Positions 34,400-41,652 of a stretch of DNA of 64,000 bases are shown here, in pieces. The stretch spans positions 169,681 to 233,680 of the forward strand of contig NZ_KZ857178.1 of assembly GCF_003350925.1 (NCBI RefSeq). The letters run 5' to 3'. Numbering within the stretch: position 1 is the stretch's first letter; each line of letters begins with the position of its first letter. The notes beneath the pieces are model-generated. The model saw only the letters and a program-made list of their open reading frames with translations, made no database searches and was not told the origin of the DNA. A program made the translations under genes and the position numbers. This DNA comes from Dyella tabacisoli (GTDB taxonomy: Bacteria > Pseudomonadota > Gammaproteobacteria > Xanthomonadales > Rhodanobacteraceae).

Positions 34400-35596
34400 T
34401 TATTTCTGTGCAGCCACCTTGGGTGCGCTGCCGGCTTGGGCGAGTTGCTTGGTGGCATCGAGGCTACGGCTGTCCATGGCGACCTTGGTCGGGGTCACTT
34501 CCGCACCGGGGCGTACATGCTGCAAGCCGTTGACCACCACGACATCGTTGGCGCCCAGGCCGTCATCGATCACCCGCAGGCCATCCAGCAAGGGGCCGGT
34601 CGTGACGCGGCGATATTCCACCTTGCTGTCTTTACCCACCACGTAGACAAACTTGTTGCCCAGATCGGTGGCGACCGCGCGGTCGTCGATCAAGGCGCGT
34701 TGACGTTTGCTGTCGCTGCGCAACTGCAGTTTCACGAACAGGCCGGGGGTGAAGCGGGCATCGGCGTTGTCGAACACCGCGCGCAGGCGGATCGTGCCGG
34801 AGCCGACGCGTAGCTGGTTATCGACAAAATCGATGCGGCCGGTATGCGGAAAGCCGCTTTCGTTGGCCAGCGCCATCGATACCTGCGGGGCGGCGCCACG
34901 CTCGCGATGAATCTGGTCGAGCTTGAGGTAGCTGTGCTCGTCCACGTCAAAGTAGGCGTAGATGGGATGCACGCTGACCACCCGAGTCAGCACATCACTG
35001 CTGGTAACCAGGTTGCCCGGCGTAACCATGGCATTGCTGACCCGGCCGTCGATGGGCGCACGCACCTCGGTAAAGTCACGGTTGAGCCGGGCCGCCGCTA
35101 GTGCGGCGGTGGTGGCGGCGACCTGCGACTTGGTGCTTTGCGCCGCGGTGTTCAGCCGATCGGCCTCTTCGCGGGCAATCGCATGCTGATCGAGCAGCTT
35201 CTGGCCGCGTTCGGCATTGGCCTGGGCCAGCGTCTGTTCGGCATTGGCCTGGCCCAGATTGGCGGTCAGCCGGTCCACTTCGGCCTGGTAGGGGCGTGGG
35301 TCGATGCGGAACAACAATTGTCCCTTGTGCACCGCAGAGCCTTCCTGAAAGTGGATCGAGTCCACATAGCCGCTGACGCGCGGACGCAATTCAATAGTGT
35401 CGATGGCCTGCAGGCGGCCGGTGAACTCATCGGCGTCGTCCACTTGGCGTAACAACACCTGGGCTACAGTGACCGCTGGCGGGCCACCGGCCGGAGCGGC
35501 CTGCGCATGGGAATTACCGCGGCCACCAAGCACCGCCCAACTGCCAGCGACCGCAACGACGGCGAGAGTGGCGAAGATCCATTGCTTTTTCATCAT
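34400..35596 (-). CDS. RND efflux periplasmic adaptor (membrane fusion protein)
   Basis: The 398-residue protein has an N-terminal signal/anchor (KKQWIFATLAVVAVAGSWAVLGG), the lipoyl half-motifs (IELRPRVSGYVDSIHFQEGSAVHKGQLLFRIDPRPY and FTEVRAPIDGRVS), a coiled-coil hairpin (about 100-165) and C-terminal barrel regions. It links the RND pump to the outer-membrane factor. ATG 35596 (MMKK) has a GGGAG site; the open frame upstream crosses the divergent promoter region. First gene of the five-gene efflux operon, divergent from the LysR regulator. Confidence 0.93.
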   Translation of the reverse strand: MMKKQWIFATLAVVAVAGSWAVLGGRGNSHAQAAPAGGPPAVTVAQVLLRQVDDADEFTGRLQAIDTIELRPRVSGYVDSIHFQEGSAVHKGQLLFRIDPRPYQAEVDRLTANLGQANAEQTLAQANAERGQKLLDQHAIAREEADRLNTAAQSTKSQVAATTAALAAARLNRDFTEVRAPIDGRVSNAMVTPGNLVTSSDVLTRVVSVHPIYAYFDVDEHSYLKLDQIHRERGAAPQVSMALANESGFPHTGRIDFVDNQLRVGSGTIRLRAVFDNADARFTPGLFVKLQLRSDSKRQRALIDDRAVATDLGNKFVYVVGKDSKVEYRRVTTGPLLDGLRVIDDGLGANDVVVVNGLQHVRPGAEVTPTKVAMDSRSLDATKQLAQAGSAPKVAAQK

Positions 35597-35614
35597 GCGC
35601 TCCCATGAATTATT

Positions 35615-35715
35615 GGACCGGTCCGTACAGCACCGGCAGAGGCGCGAGAGATTAGGTGTACTTCGCGGTTTAGAAAATCCGTTTCTTGTGCAATGCAATA
35701 GTGACTGAAAATCAC
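35615..35715. promoter_or_regulatory. Candidate LysR control region of the efflux operon
   Basis: The 141-bp divergent gap contains GTGACTGAAAATCAC (35701-35715), an interrupted palindrome with the T-N11-A form of LysR boxes, 22 bp before the regulator ATG, and the perfect palindrome GGACCGGTCC (35615-35624) near the adaptor start. These are plausible recognition and activation sites for the LysR protein. Confidence 0.45.
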
Positions 35716-35737
35716 GAATGGGTTCAGAATTGCCGCT

Positions 35738-36706
35738 ATGAATGATTCCACAGCCGATTTTTCCGCGATCGCGGCCTTTGTCCGCGTCGTCGAAGCCAAG
35801 AGCTTTGCCGCCGCGGCGGCCCAATTAGGCATGACCCCTTCGGGCGTCAGCCGGGCGGTCTCGCGATTGGAAGAGCAGCTCGGTGCACGGTTATTGTTCC
35901 GTTCGACCCGTTCCATGCGGTTGACCGACGATGGGGCGGCTTTCCATGCACGTTGCAAGGAGATCCTCGCCGATCTGACCGAGGCGACGGAGGCCCTGGG
36001 CTACGCCAACCGCAAGCCCTCAGGTAAGTTGCGGGTAGGTGTCTCGGTGTCGGTGGGGCGTGCCGCGCTGATCCCCAACCTCTCCGATTTCGAGGCGCGC
36101 TACCCGGATATCCGCCTTGAGTTGGCGATGAGCGATTTCCCCTCCGACCTCAACGGCGAAGGGGTGGATTGCGCGATCCGCATGGGCGAGCTGGAGGATT
36201 CCAGCATGATCGCGCGCAAGATCGGCTACTTCCGCAATGTCGTCCTGGCCGCGCCGCAATACCTGCAACGCTACGGCGCACCGCGCACCATCGAAGAGCT
36301 CAAACAACACCGCTGCATCAACTACGTCTACCCCAACGGCCGCCCGCGCCAATGGCAATTCGATACGCCCAGCGGACAAGTCGAGGTGGATATCGACGCG
36401 CACATGCTTATCAACGACGGCGAGTCGGTGATCCAGGCCGCCGTCGCCGGGCTCGGCATCATCCAGGCGCCGCACCTGCTCGCCGCCTGCATGCTGGAGC
36501 TGAACAAGCTGGAGCTGGTGATGACCGACACCATCTCTACCGGCAAACCCGTGTGGATCGTCTACCCGCAGAAGAAACATCTGTCCGCGCGCGTACAAGC
36601 CTTTATCGAATGGGTGCGCGAGCTGTTCGAGCGCACCAGTGAGCCGGGCTGTTTAAAGCACGCCCTGCAAGCCGAGGCGATCCCGCGGCCACGGCTTAGT
36701 GCGTAG
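35738..36706 (+). CDS. LysR family transcriptional regulator of the efflux operon
   Basis: The 322-residue protein has the LysR winged helix (AIAAFVRVVEAKSFAAAAAQLGMTPSGVSRAVSRLEEQLG) and a periplasmic-binding-like effector domain (GKLRVGVSVSVGRAALIPNL, GEGVDCAIRMGELEDSSMIARKIG). GVDCAIRMGEL is typical of the CrgA/PecT-like branch. It is divergent from the adaptor gene, the standard layout for a local activator or repressor of an RND pump. A GTAGGTTGGG repeat element lies just after its stop. Confidence 0.9.
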   Translation: MNDSTADFSAIAAFVRVVEAKSFAAAAAQLGMTPSGVSRAVSRLEEQLGARLLFRSTRSMRLTDDGAAFHARCKEILADLTEATEALGYANRKPSGKLRVGVSVSVGRAALIPNLSDFEARYPDIRLELAMSDFPSDLNGEGVDCAIRMGELEDSSMIARKIGYFRNVVLAAPQYLQRYGAPRTIEELKQHRCINYVYPNGRPRQWQFDTPSGQVEVDIDAHMLINDGESVIQAAVAGLGIIQAPHLLAACMLELNKLELVMTDTISTGKPVWIVYPQKKHLSARVQAFIEWVRELFERTSEPGCLKHALQAEAIPRPRLSA

Positions 36707-36737
36707 AGATGGTGCCTGCGGCAAGGCCGAAAGCTCG

Positions 36738-36911
36738 GTAGGTTGGGCTGAACGAAGTGATGCCCAACGTTGCGCACCATTGAGGCTCGCCCTGATACCC
36801 AACAGGCGCACGTTGAAGCTCGCCGTGACACCCAACAGGCGCACATTGAAGTTCGCCGCGAACCCCAATGTCGCGCAACGTTGGGGTTCGCTTGCGCTCA
36901 CCCCAACCTAC
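36738..36911. repeat. GTAGGTTGGG repeat element with three internal tandem units (long copy)
   Basis: The element begins GTAGGTTGGG and ends CCCCAACCTAC, like the copy at 19202-19289. Inside are three tandem units of 32-34 bp (36773-36806, 36807-36839, 36840 to about 36871), each with the pattern CGCAC-TTGARGYTCGCC-ACCC. It separates the LysR gene from the convergent DUF6124-like gene. Confidence 0.65.
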
Positions 36912-36916
36912 GGTTT

Positions 36917-37219
36917 TTAAAGCGGTTTGGATTTGGGTTTGACCCGCTCACGCTGCAACTGCATGTGCGCATGGTCCGAGGCGCTTTGCGCCATATCGAT
37001 CATATTGGCGATGGCGGCGAACACGCTGGAGAGGTGGTTGAAATCCACCTCGGCATGTGGCGTAAGCGAGTGGCACAACGCCAGAGAAATGGCGCGAGCG
37101 TGATCCAGCATTTCGTTCACATCGTCTTGCAGGCTCTCGGGCGTAGCGTCGGGGTCGATCTGGTAGCTGTCGCTGAAGCGAGTGCGCTCAGTGGATAGTG
37201 TGGTATCGGTTGCGGCCAT
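36917..37219 (-). CDS. DUF6124/DUF3077-like small protein
   Basis: The 100-residue helical protein resembles the short uncharacterised DUF6124/DUF3077-type proteins common in Pseudomonas (segment DVNEMLDHARAISLALCHSL..., HLSSVFAAIANMIDMAQSA). There is no signal peptide or membrane helix, so it is probably cytoplasmic, and its function is unknown. ATG 37219 is chosen for its GGAG site 8 bp upstream. The gene lies downstream of a leader with an intrinsic-terminator-like hairpin (37363-37384) and other stems, suggesting control by attenuation. Confidence 0.62.
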   Translation of the reverse strand: MAATDTTLSTERTRFSDSYQIDPDATPESLQDDVNEMLDHARAISLALCHSLTPHAEVDFNHLSSVFAAIANMIDMAQSASDHAHMQLQRERVKPKSKPL

Positions 37220-37362
37220 CTTGAAGCTCCTTTTTAGATGGAGCCGCCGCCCTGTCGAATACAGGGTGGCGGACGTGCCGGGGTAGCAAACCGAGAACAC
37301 AGAACCCGGCCAGGCCTAAGCCTGCCCGACACGCCCGCCATAAGCCGGGGTGTCGCGCAAAC

Positions 37363-37384
37363 AAAAAGCGCCTAGCAGGCGCTT
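37363..37384 (-). terminator. Intrinsic-terminator-like hairpin in the DUF6124-like leader
   Basis: AAGCGCCT (37366-37373), loop AGC and AGGCGCTT (37377-37384) form an 8-bp stem. On the minus strand it is followed by a T-run (37367-37363). No minus-strand gene ends just upstream, so it probably acts as an attenuator in the leader of the gene starting at 37219, or ends a small RNA. Confidence 0.6.
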
Positions 37385-37401
37385 CATTTGCGCCTGTGCT
37401 G

Positions 37402-37443
37402 TTCGGGTTGCTACACCCGGTCGCCGATGTGCGGCGACCCGAA
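37402..37443. other. Nested hairpin in the DUF6124-like leader
   Basis: TTCGGGT (37402-37408) can pair with ACCCGAA (37437-37443), enclosing a 7-bp stem GGTCGCC/GGCGACC (37419-37425, 37433-37439); a competing pairing CGGGT/ACCCG (37404-37408, 37415-37419) is also possible. Mutually exclusive stems next to a terminator resemble an RNA switch, but no known riboswitch class is recognised. Confidence 0.4.
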
Positions 37444-37520
37444 CGAAACTACGCGCGGTGTGGGTGGGCGTCAAGTTTGCGGCTAGGTTGCACCCCCTCC
37501 CAACCTCACCTCAGTCAGCC

Positions 37521-37544
37521 CCCTCCCCTGCGTGCAGGGGAGGG
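37521..37544. repeat. GC-rich intergenic hairpin, CCCTCCCC family (copy 2)
   Basis: CCCTCCCCTGC (37521-37531), a two-base GT spacer and GCAGGGGAGGG (37534-37544) form the same 11-bp stem design as the copy at 1530-1553, followed by a second GGTTGGGGAGGGG half. Confidence 0.7.
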
Positions 37545-37661
37545 TTGGGGAGGGGTCCGGCCGCAGCCCGAAGCACCTTCAGAATTCTTCATTCGCTTTT
37601 CAGGCCCTTCATTCGCAAGCCTGCGCATCTGTTCTCCACCTCACTCAAGCGGAGAACACCG

Positions 37662-38786
37662 GTGGCATCGATACGTACGCGTTTATTTCTGACTGGCCTG
37701 CTGGCTGGCGCGGTGTTGCCGCTGGCGGCGACGGATTATCAACCGCCGATACATCACGACGACGGCTGGGCGGTGGCCGACGCCCGTGCAATGCATTGGG
37801 ATCTGTCTCGCTTTACCGAGTTGGAGGGCAAGCTCGCCGACAAAAGCTTCAAGGGCATCACCAGCATCGTGGTGGTGCAGGGCGACAAGTTGGTCTATGA
37901 GGCTTATTTCAACGGCGGCAACCCGGACCAGCTCAACGACATCCGTTCGGCCAGCAAAAGTGTCACGGCCTTGCTGGTGGGGGCGGCGATCGATCGCGGT
38001 TTGATCCCAAAGGTGCAGACGCCGATCTACGGTTATTTCTCGGACAAGCAGCCCTGGCAACACCCCGACCCGCGCAAGCAGGCGATCACGCTGGAGGATC
38101 TGCTGACGATGAGTTCGCAGTGGGAGTGCGACGACGAAAACCAGTTCTCCGGCGGCAACGAGGAGCGTATGTATGTCACTGAAGACTGGCTGCAATTTGC
38201 GCTGGACTTGCCGATCAAGGGCTATGCGCCATGGATGAGCAAGCCCAAGGACAGCCCCTATGGGCGCGCCTTCTCTTATTGCACCGCAGGCGCCTTTGTT
38301 GCGGGGGCGGTGGTGGAGCGGGCAACGCACAAGCCACTGGCCGATTTCGCCGCCGAGGCGCTGGAGCATCCGCTAGGTATCACGCAAGTCAAATGGAACC
38401 GCTCGCCACTGGGTATCGGCATGGGTGGCGGCGGTACCCGTTACCGCAGCCGTGACCTGGCCAAGCTCGGTCAGTTGGCGCTCGACGGTGGCCGCTGGCA
38501 AGGGCAGCAGGTGATTTCGCCATCGTGGATACAGGCCATGCTGACGCCGCGCGCGCAAGCCCGCGAAGATGCCGACTACGGCTACCTGTGGTGGCGCTTT
38601 CGCTTTCCGCTCAAGGGGGTCGAGCAGCCGACCTGGGCGATGGGCGGCAACGGCGGCAACTACGTTTTTGTCGTACCGAGCCAAAAGCTGGTCGCGGTGA
38701 TTACCAGCACCGCTTACAACCACAGTTATGCGCATCCGCAATCGCAGGGGATTTTTCGCGATTACATTCTCAAGGCGATGCCTTGA
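37662..38786 (+). CDS. Beta-lactamase-family (class C-like) serine hydrolase, exported
   Basis: The 374-residue protein starts at GTG 37662 with GGAGA upstream and a signal peptide (RTRLFLTGLLAGAVLPLAA). The serine penicillin-binding fold is shown by SASK (Ser96, Lys99), a tyrosine in FSYCTAG (Tyr206, here YCT rather than YxN) and a late GGNGGN block in place of KTG. Such 6-aminohexanoate-dimer-hydrolase/EstB-like members act as esterases or amidases rather than true beta-lactamases. The frame extends to 37350 but that region translates the hairpin repeat. It is convergent with the CadC-like gene. Confidence 0.82.
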   Translation: MASIRTRLFLTGLLAGAVLPLAATDYQPPIHHDDGWAVADARAMHWDLSRFTELEGKLADKSFKGITSIVVVQGDKLVYEAYFNGGNPDQLNDIRSASKSVTALLVGAAIDRGLIPKVQTPIYGYFSDKQPWQHPDPRKQAITLEDLLTMSSQWECDDENQFSGGNEERMYVTEDWLQFALDLPIKGYAPWMSKPKDSPYGRAFSYCTAGAFVAGAVVERATHKPLADFAAEALEHPLGITQVKWNRSPLGIGMGGGGTRYRSRDLAKLGQLALDGGRWQGQQVISPSWIQAMLTPRAQAREDADYGYLWWRFRFPLKGVEQPTWAMGGNGGNYVFVVPSQKLVAVITSTAYNHSYAHPQSQGIFRDYILKAMP

Positions 38787-38798
38787 GGTGGGCGCTGG

Positions 38799-40370
38799 CT
38801 AGTGCAGCTCGGGCGGTCGCCAGTCGGCCGCCAGCACGTGCCGGCGCTGTTCGCTGACGCGGCGGCTGATCGCATCGATCGCTGCCGCGTAAGCGGGTTC
38901 GCCGGCCAGCGGTTGCAGCAGCGGCGAGGTTTGCAGATAGGCGCGATCGCTATAGCCGGCCTGTACGGCGGTAGTGATCGTCGCCAGCGCTGCCGACCGG
39001 TTGCCGCGAGCGAGTTGCAGGGTCGCCAGTTCAAGACGATCCATCGGATAACCGACGCCCTTGGCCAGCTCGGTTTGCATGCTGGCGATGCGTTGATCCA
39101 GCCACGCCGATGTCGCGGGGGTAGGGCCGTAAAGGCCGGCCAGTGTTTGTGCCAGCCCCATCTGTGGGCGCAGTTGTACGGCTTTGTCGAAAGCCAGGCT
39201 GGCCGCGTGGCGATCGCCGCGCAGCAGCGCCAGCTCGCCGGCCAGCAAGTACAAGCCGACGTGCGGCGTGTTGCGTGTCAGTGCTTGATCCAGCGCCGCC
39301 TGTGCCTCGGCGTATCGACCTTGCAGAAACAAATGCTGCGGCCAGGCGATATTGGAAAACACATTGTCGGGGTTGAGCTGAAAGCTGCGTCGAAAGCGCT
39401 GCTCGGCGGCTTCGCTAAAGCCGAGCAGATCCAGCTCGCGGGCAATCTGCACTTCGCGAAAGCGAATCTTGGCCGGGTCGCCGCGCATATCGAGATTGGT
39501 ATGCAGCGCTTCGCTCAATCGTCCTTGTTCTTGATACAGATAGGCGGCCGAAGCACGACTGCTGTCGTCCTTGGGGTCGAGCGTAAAAGCGCGCTGGTAG
39601 GCATCGACCGCTAGCTGCAATTCACCCCGGCAATCATGCGCATAAGCCAGGGCGGACCAGGCAGGCGCGTGGTTCGGCGCGGCCTGAAGCACCGACTCGG
39701 CGAGCTTCTGCGCAGCCACCGTCCACTCGTAAGGGAAGTTGTACAGGCAAACGCGGGCGCTATAGGCATGGCTTAGGCCGATCTGTGCGGCGAGGTTCTG
39801 CGGTGTCGCCGCGAGTACCTGCTGATATAGCTCGATGGCCCGCTCGTTGTTTTCGCGTTGGCCGATGCCGGCGTAGTAGTCGGCGCGTTGCAGCAACTCC
39901 TGGCTGGCCGATGGTTTTACGGTTGCCGGCGCGGTGGGCTGGTGCAGCAGCCACCATGAGGTCGTACCGAGCAACACCAGCAGCATCGCCAGGGCTGCCG
40001 GCAGATAGCGGTAGCGCGATGGCTGCGCGGTATCCGGCAGCGACGCATCCGCCACCTGCGGCGGCTCGCATAGTTGATAACCGCGGCCGCGCACCGAACG
40101 GATATAGCGCGGCCGGCGGCCATCATCGCCAAGCGCCTGACGCAGCAGCTTGACGCGCTGGGTGACGGTTTCTTCGTTGACTATCGCCGGGGCCCAGACC
40201 TCGGCGATCAGGCGGTCGAAATCCACCACGGCATGACCATGGCTGAGCAGGCAGGCCAGCAACTGAAAACTCAGCCCTTGCACATCTAGCGTGGTGCCAT
40301 CACGGCTTACTTGCTGGCGCGCAAGGTCGATCTGCAGATCGAGCAGCCGATAGAGCCTGGGCTGATTCAT
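38799..40370 (-). CDS. CadC-like winged-helix regulator with transmembrane and TPR domains
   Basis: The 523-residue protein has an OmpR/PhoB-type winged helix (about 1-101, with NEETVTQRVKLLRQALGDDGRRPRYIRSVRGRGYQL), one transmembrane helix (about 122-142) and a long periplasmic TPR-like region (repeats such as ALAYAHDCRGELQLAVDAYQ and LYLLAGELALLRGDRHAASL). This ToxR/CadC-like layout senses an envelope signal and binds DNA directly from the membrane. The target genes are unknown; the convergent serine hydrolase is one candidate. ATG 40370 is chosen over 40400 for domain fit. Confidence 0.87.
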   Translation of the reverse strand: MNQPRLYRLLDLQIDLARQQVSRDGTTLDVQGLSFQLLACLLSHGHAVVDFDRLIAEVWAPAIVNEETVTQRVKLLRQALGDDGRRPRYIRSVRGRGYQLCEPPQVADASLPDTAQPSRYRYLPAALAMLLVLLGTTSWWLLHQPTAPATVKPSASQELLQRADYYAGIGQRENNERAIELYQQVLAATPQNLAAQIGLSHAYSARVCLYNFPYEWTVAAQKLAESVLQAAPNHAPAWSALAYAHDCRGELQLAVDAYQRAFTLDPKDDSSRASAAYLYQEQGRLSEALHTNLDMRGDPAKIRFREVQIARELDLLGFSEAAEQRFRRSFQLNPDNVFSNIAWPQHLFLQGRYAEAQAALDQALTRNTPHVGLYLLAGELALLRGDRHAASLAFDKAVQLRPQMGLAQTLAGLYGPTPATSAWLDQRIASMQTELAKGVGYPMDRLELATLQLARGNRSAALATITTAVQAGYSDRAYLQTSPLLQPLAGEPAYAAAIDAISRRVSEQRRHVLAADWRPPELH

Positions 40371-40408
40371 GGACAGGATGTGCCGCGGCAAGGGCGGCAA
40401 CTATCCTC

Positions 40409-41206
40409 TCATGCACCCGCCGGCATCAGCAGCAACAAGGCGATGCCCAGCACGATGCGATAAATCGCAAACGGGGTGAAGCGATGGCTGCGGATATAGC
40501 CGAGCAGCCATTTCACCGCGACAAAGGCGACGATGGCCGAGACTACAAAGCCGACGGCCAGAGCGGTCCAGTCTTCGTGCGCCACGCCACCGCTCTTGAT
40601 GACTTTCAGCAATTCGTAGCCGGTCGCCGCGTACATGGTCGGGATACCTACCAGAAAGGCGAACTCGGTAGCCGCTGCGCGGTTGCTGGTACCGGCGAGC
40701 ATGGCGGTGAAAATGGTCGCCGCCGAGCGCGAGGTGCCGGGAAACACGCCGGCGATAATTTGCGCGATACCGACCAGTATCGCGACCCGCCAGGTCACTT
40801 CGCTGCGATCGACCTGCCGCGCCGCCAGGCGCTCGGCACCGAGCATCCATACGCCGCCGATCACCAGCGCCCAGGCGATCGGAGTCACCGCCTCAGGCAG
40901 CTTGAAGCCGAAGTGAGTCACCAGAAAACCGAGCGCGGCGGTAATCGCAAAGGCCACGAAGAGTTTGAGCAGGTAGTCGCGGTTAGCCGGATCGCGCCAC
41001 TGCGTAAACAACTGCCAGATGCGCGACCAGTAGATAAAGGTGACAGCGAGGATCGCGCCAGCCTGAATCCCCACGTTGAACAGTTCCGAGCGCTCGCCCA
41101 GCCCGAATTTCTCGGCGATCAGCAAATGACCGGTACTGGAGATTGGCAAAAACTCGGTGATGCCCTCGATGATGCCGAGCAAGATGACGTTGAAGAGATC
41201 GTTCAC
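40409..41206 (-). CDS. uppP: Undecaprenyl-diphosphatase
   Basis: The 265-residue polytopic inner-membrane protein recycles undecaprenyl pyrophosphate to the monophosphate carrier for cell-wall synthesis (also called BacA, linked to bacitracin resistance). Conserved motifs are present: GIIEGITEFLPISSTGHLL near the start (Glu14, Glu18, SSTGH) and FPGTSRSAAT later. I use GTG 41206; the ORF is open to 41269 but family members start at this NDLFNVILLG position. It sits alone between the CadC-like gene and glnA. Confidence 0.94.
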   Translation of the reverse strand: MNDLFNVILLGIIEGITEFLPISSTGHLLIAEKFGLGERSELFNVGIQAGAILAVTFIYWSRIWQLFTQWRDPANRDYLLKLFVAFAITAALGFLVTHFGFKLPEAVTPIAWALVIGGVWMLGAERLAARQVDRSEVTWRVAILVGIAQIIAGVFPGTSRSAATIFTAMLAGTSNRAAATEFAFLVGIPTMYAATGYELLKVIKSGGVAHEDWTALAVGFVVSAIVAFVAVKWLLGYIRSHRFTPFAIYRIVLGIALLLLMPAGA

Positions 41207-41351
41207 GAGGGCGTTGGCTCCGCTGAGGTGTCGGTAAGTCGCCGGCCTGTCGCCGGGTAATGGCGGCATAGCTTACGGGGATAAGCCGTAGGGGAGGCGA
41301 GCGGGAATTTAGCTGAGCTTGCTCATGGCTGTCTTAGGCGTCTTGGCAAGG

Positions 41352-41410
41352 CAGCACCCCCTCCCAGCCTCCCCCTGCGACCGAAGGGAGTCCCTTTTTC
41401 GGGACTTGCA
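41352..41410. repeat. GC-rich repeat, inverted relative of the 34275-34387 element
   Basis: The minus strand carries CCCGAAAAAGGGACTCCC followed by CTTCGGTCGCAGGGGGAGG, nearly the same as the plus-strand sequence at about 34297-34330. Two copies in opposite orientation in unrelated intergenic regions mark a dispersed repeat. Confidence 0.6.
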
Positions 41411-41511
41411 GGGCTGTAAACCCGGCCGCACCGGCAACACACCAACAGCCTTATGATTTACGGCAGTCAGCCGATAAATGCTTCTTTATGGTGCTTGTCT
41501 ACGCCGAAATA

Positions 41512-41526
41512 GCACCATGGCGGTGC
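41512..41526 (+). promoter_or_regulatory. NtrC binding site upstream of glnA
   Basis: GCACCATGGCGGTGC matches the NtrC consensus GCACCA-N3-TGGTGC at 11 of 12 fixed bases. A further half-site TGGTGC is at 41489-41494. The site is about 66 bp upstream of the -24 element, a normal enhancer distance. Confidence 0.75.
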
Positions 41527-41591
41527 GTTTCAGCCTGGGTTTTCACTGTCACATCCCCGCTCTAAGCTTGCTCTGTCACGTTTTCGACGCC

Positions 41592-41607
41592 TGGCACAAG
41601 CATTGCT
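41592..41607 (+). promoter_or_regulatory. Sigma-54 promoter of glnA
   Basis: TGGCAC-N5-TTGCT is a perfect -24/-12 match with the required 10-bp spacing between GG and GC. It lies 45 bp before the glnA ATG. Confidence 0.88.
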
Positions 41608-41652
41608 AAGACAAAGGGACTTAAGCTCTTCCATCCCCATCGAGGTTTATCC

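Larger units (their letters stand above)
37220..37661. other. Structured divergent region between the DUF6124-like and serine hydrolase genes
   Basis: The 442 bp hold, from left to right: the DUF6124-like ribosome site and a CCCTGT/ACAGGG hairpin; a minus-strand terminator-like stem-loop (37363-37384); a nested hairpin (37402-37443); the CCCTCCCC hairpin repeat (37521-37544); and the GGAGA site of the hydrolase. I see no protein gene in it. Confidence 0.6.
41207..41652. other. Intergenic region between uppP and glnA
   Basis: The 446 bp carry a GC-rich repeat (41352-41410), an NtrC-type site (41512-41526) with an extra half-site, and a sigma-54 promoter (41592-41607). No other gene is supportable. 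Confidence 0.7.

Noticed and set aside
37662-38786. Calling the serine hydrolase an antibiotic-resistance beta-lactamase
   Set aside because: It lacks a normal YxN and KTG and fits the esterase/amidase-like members of the superfamily better.
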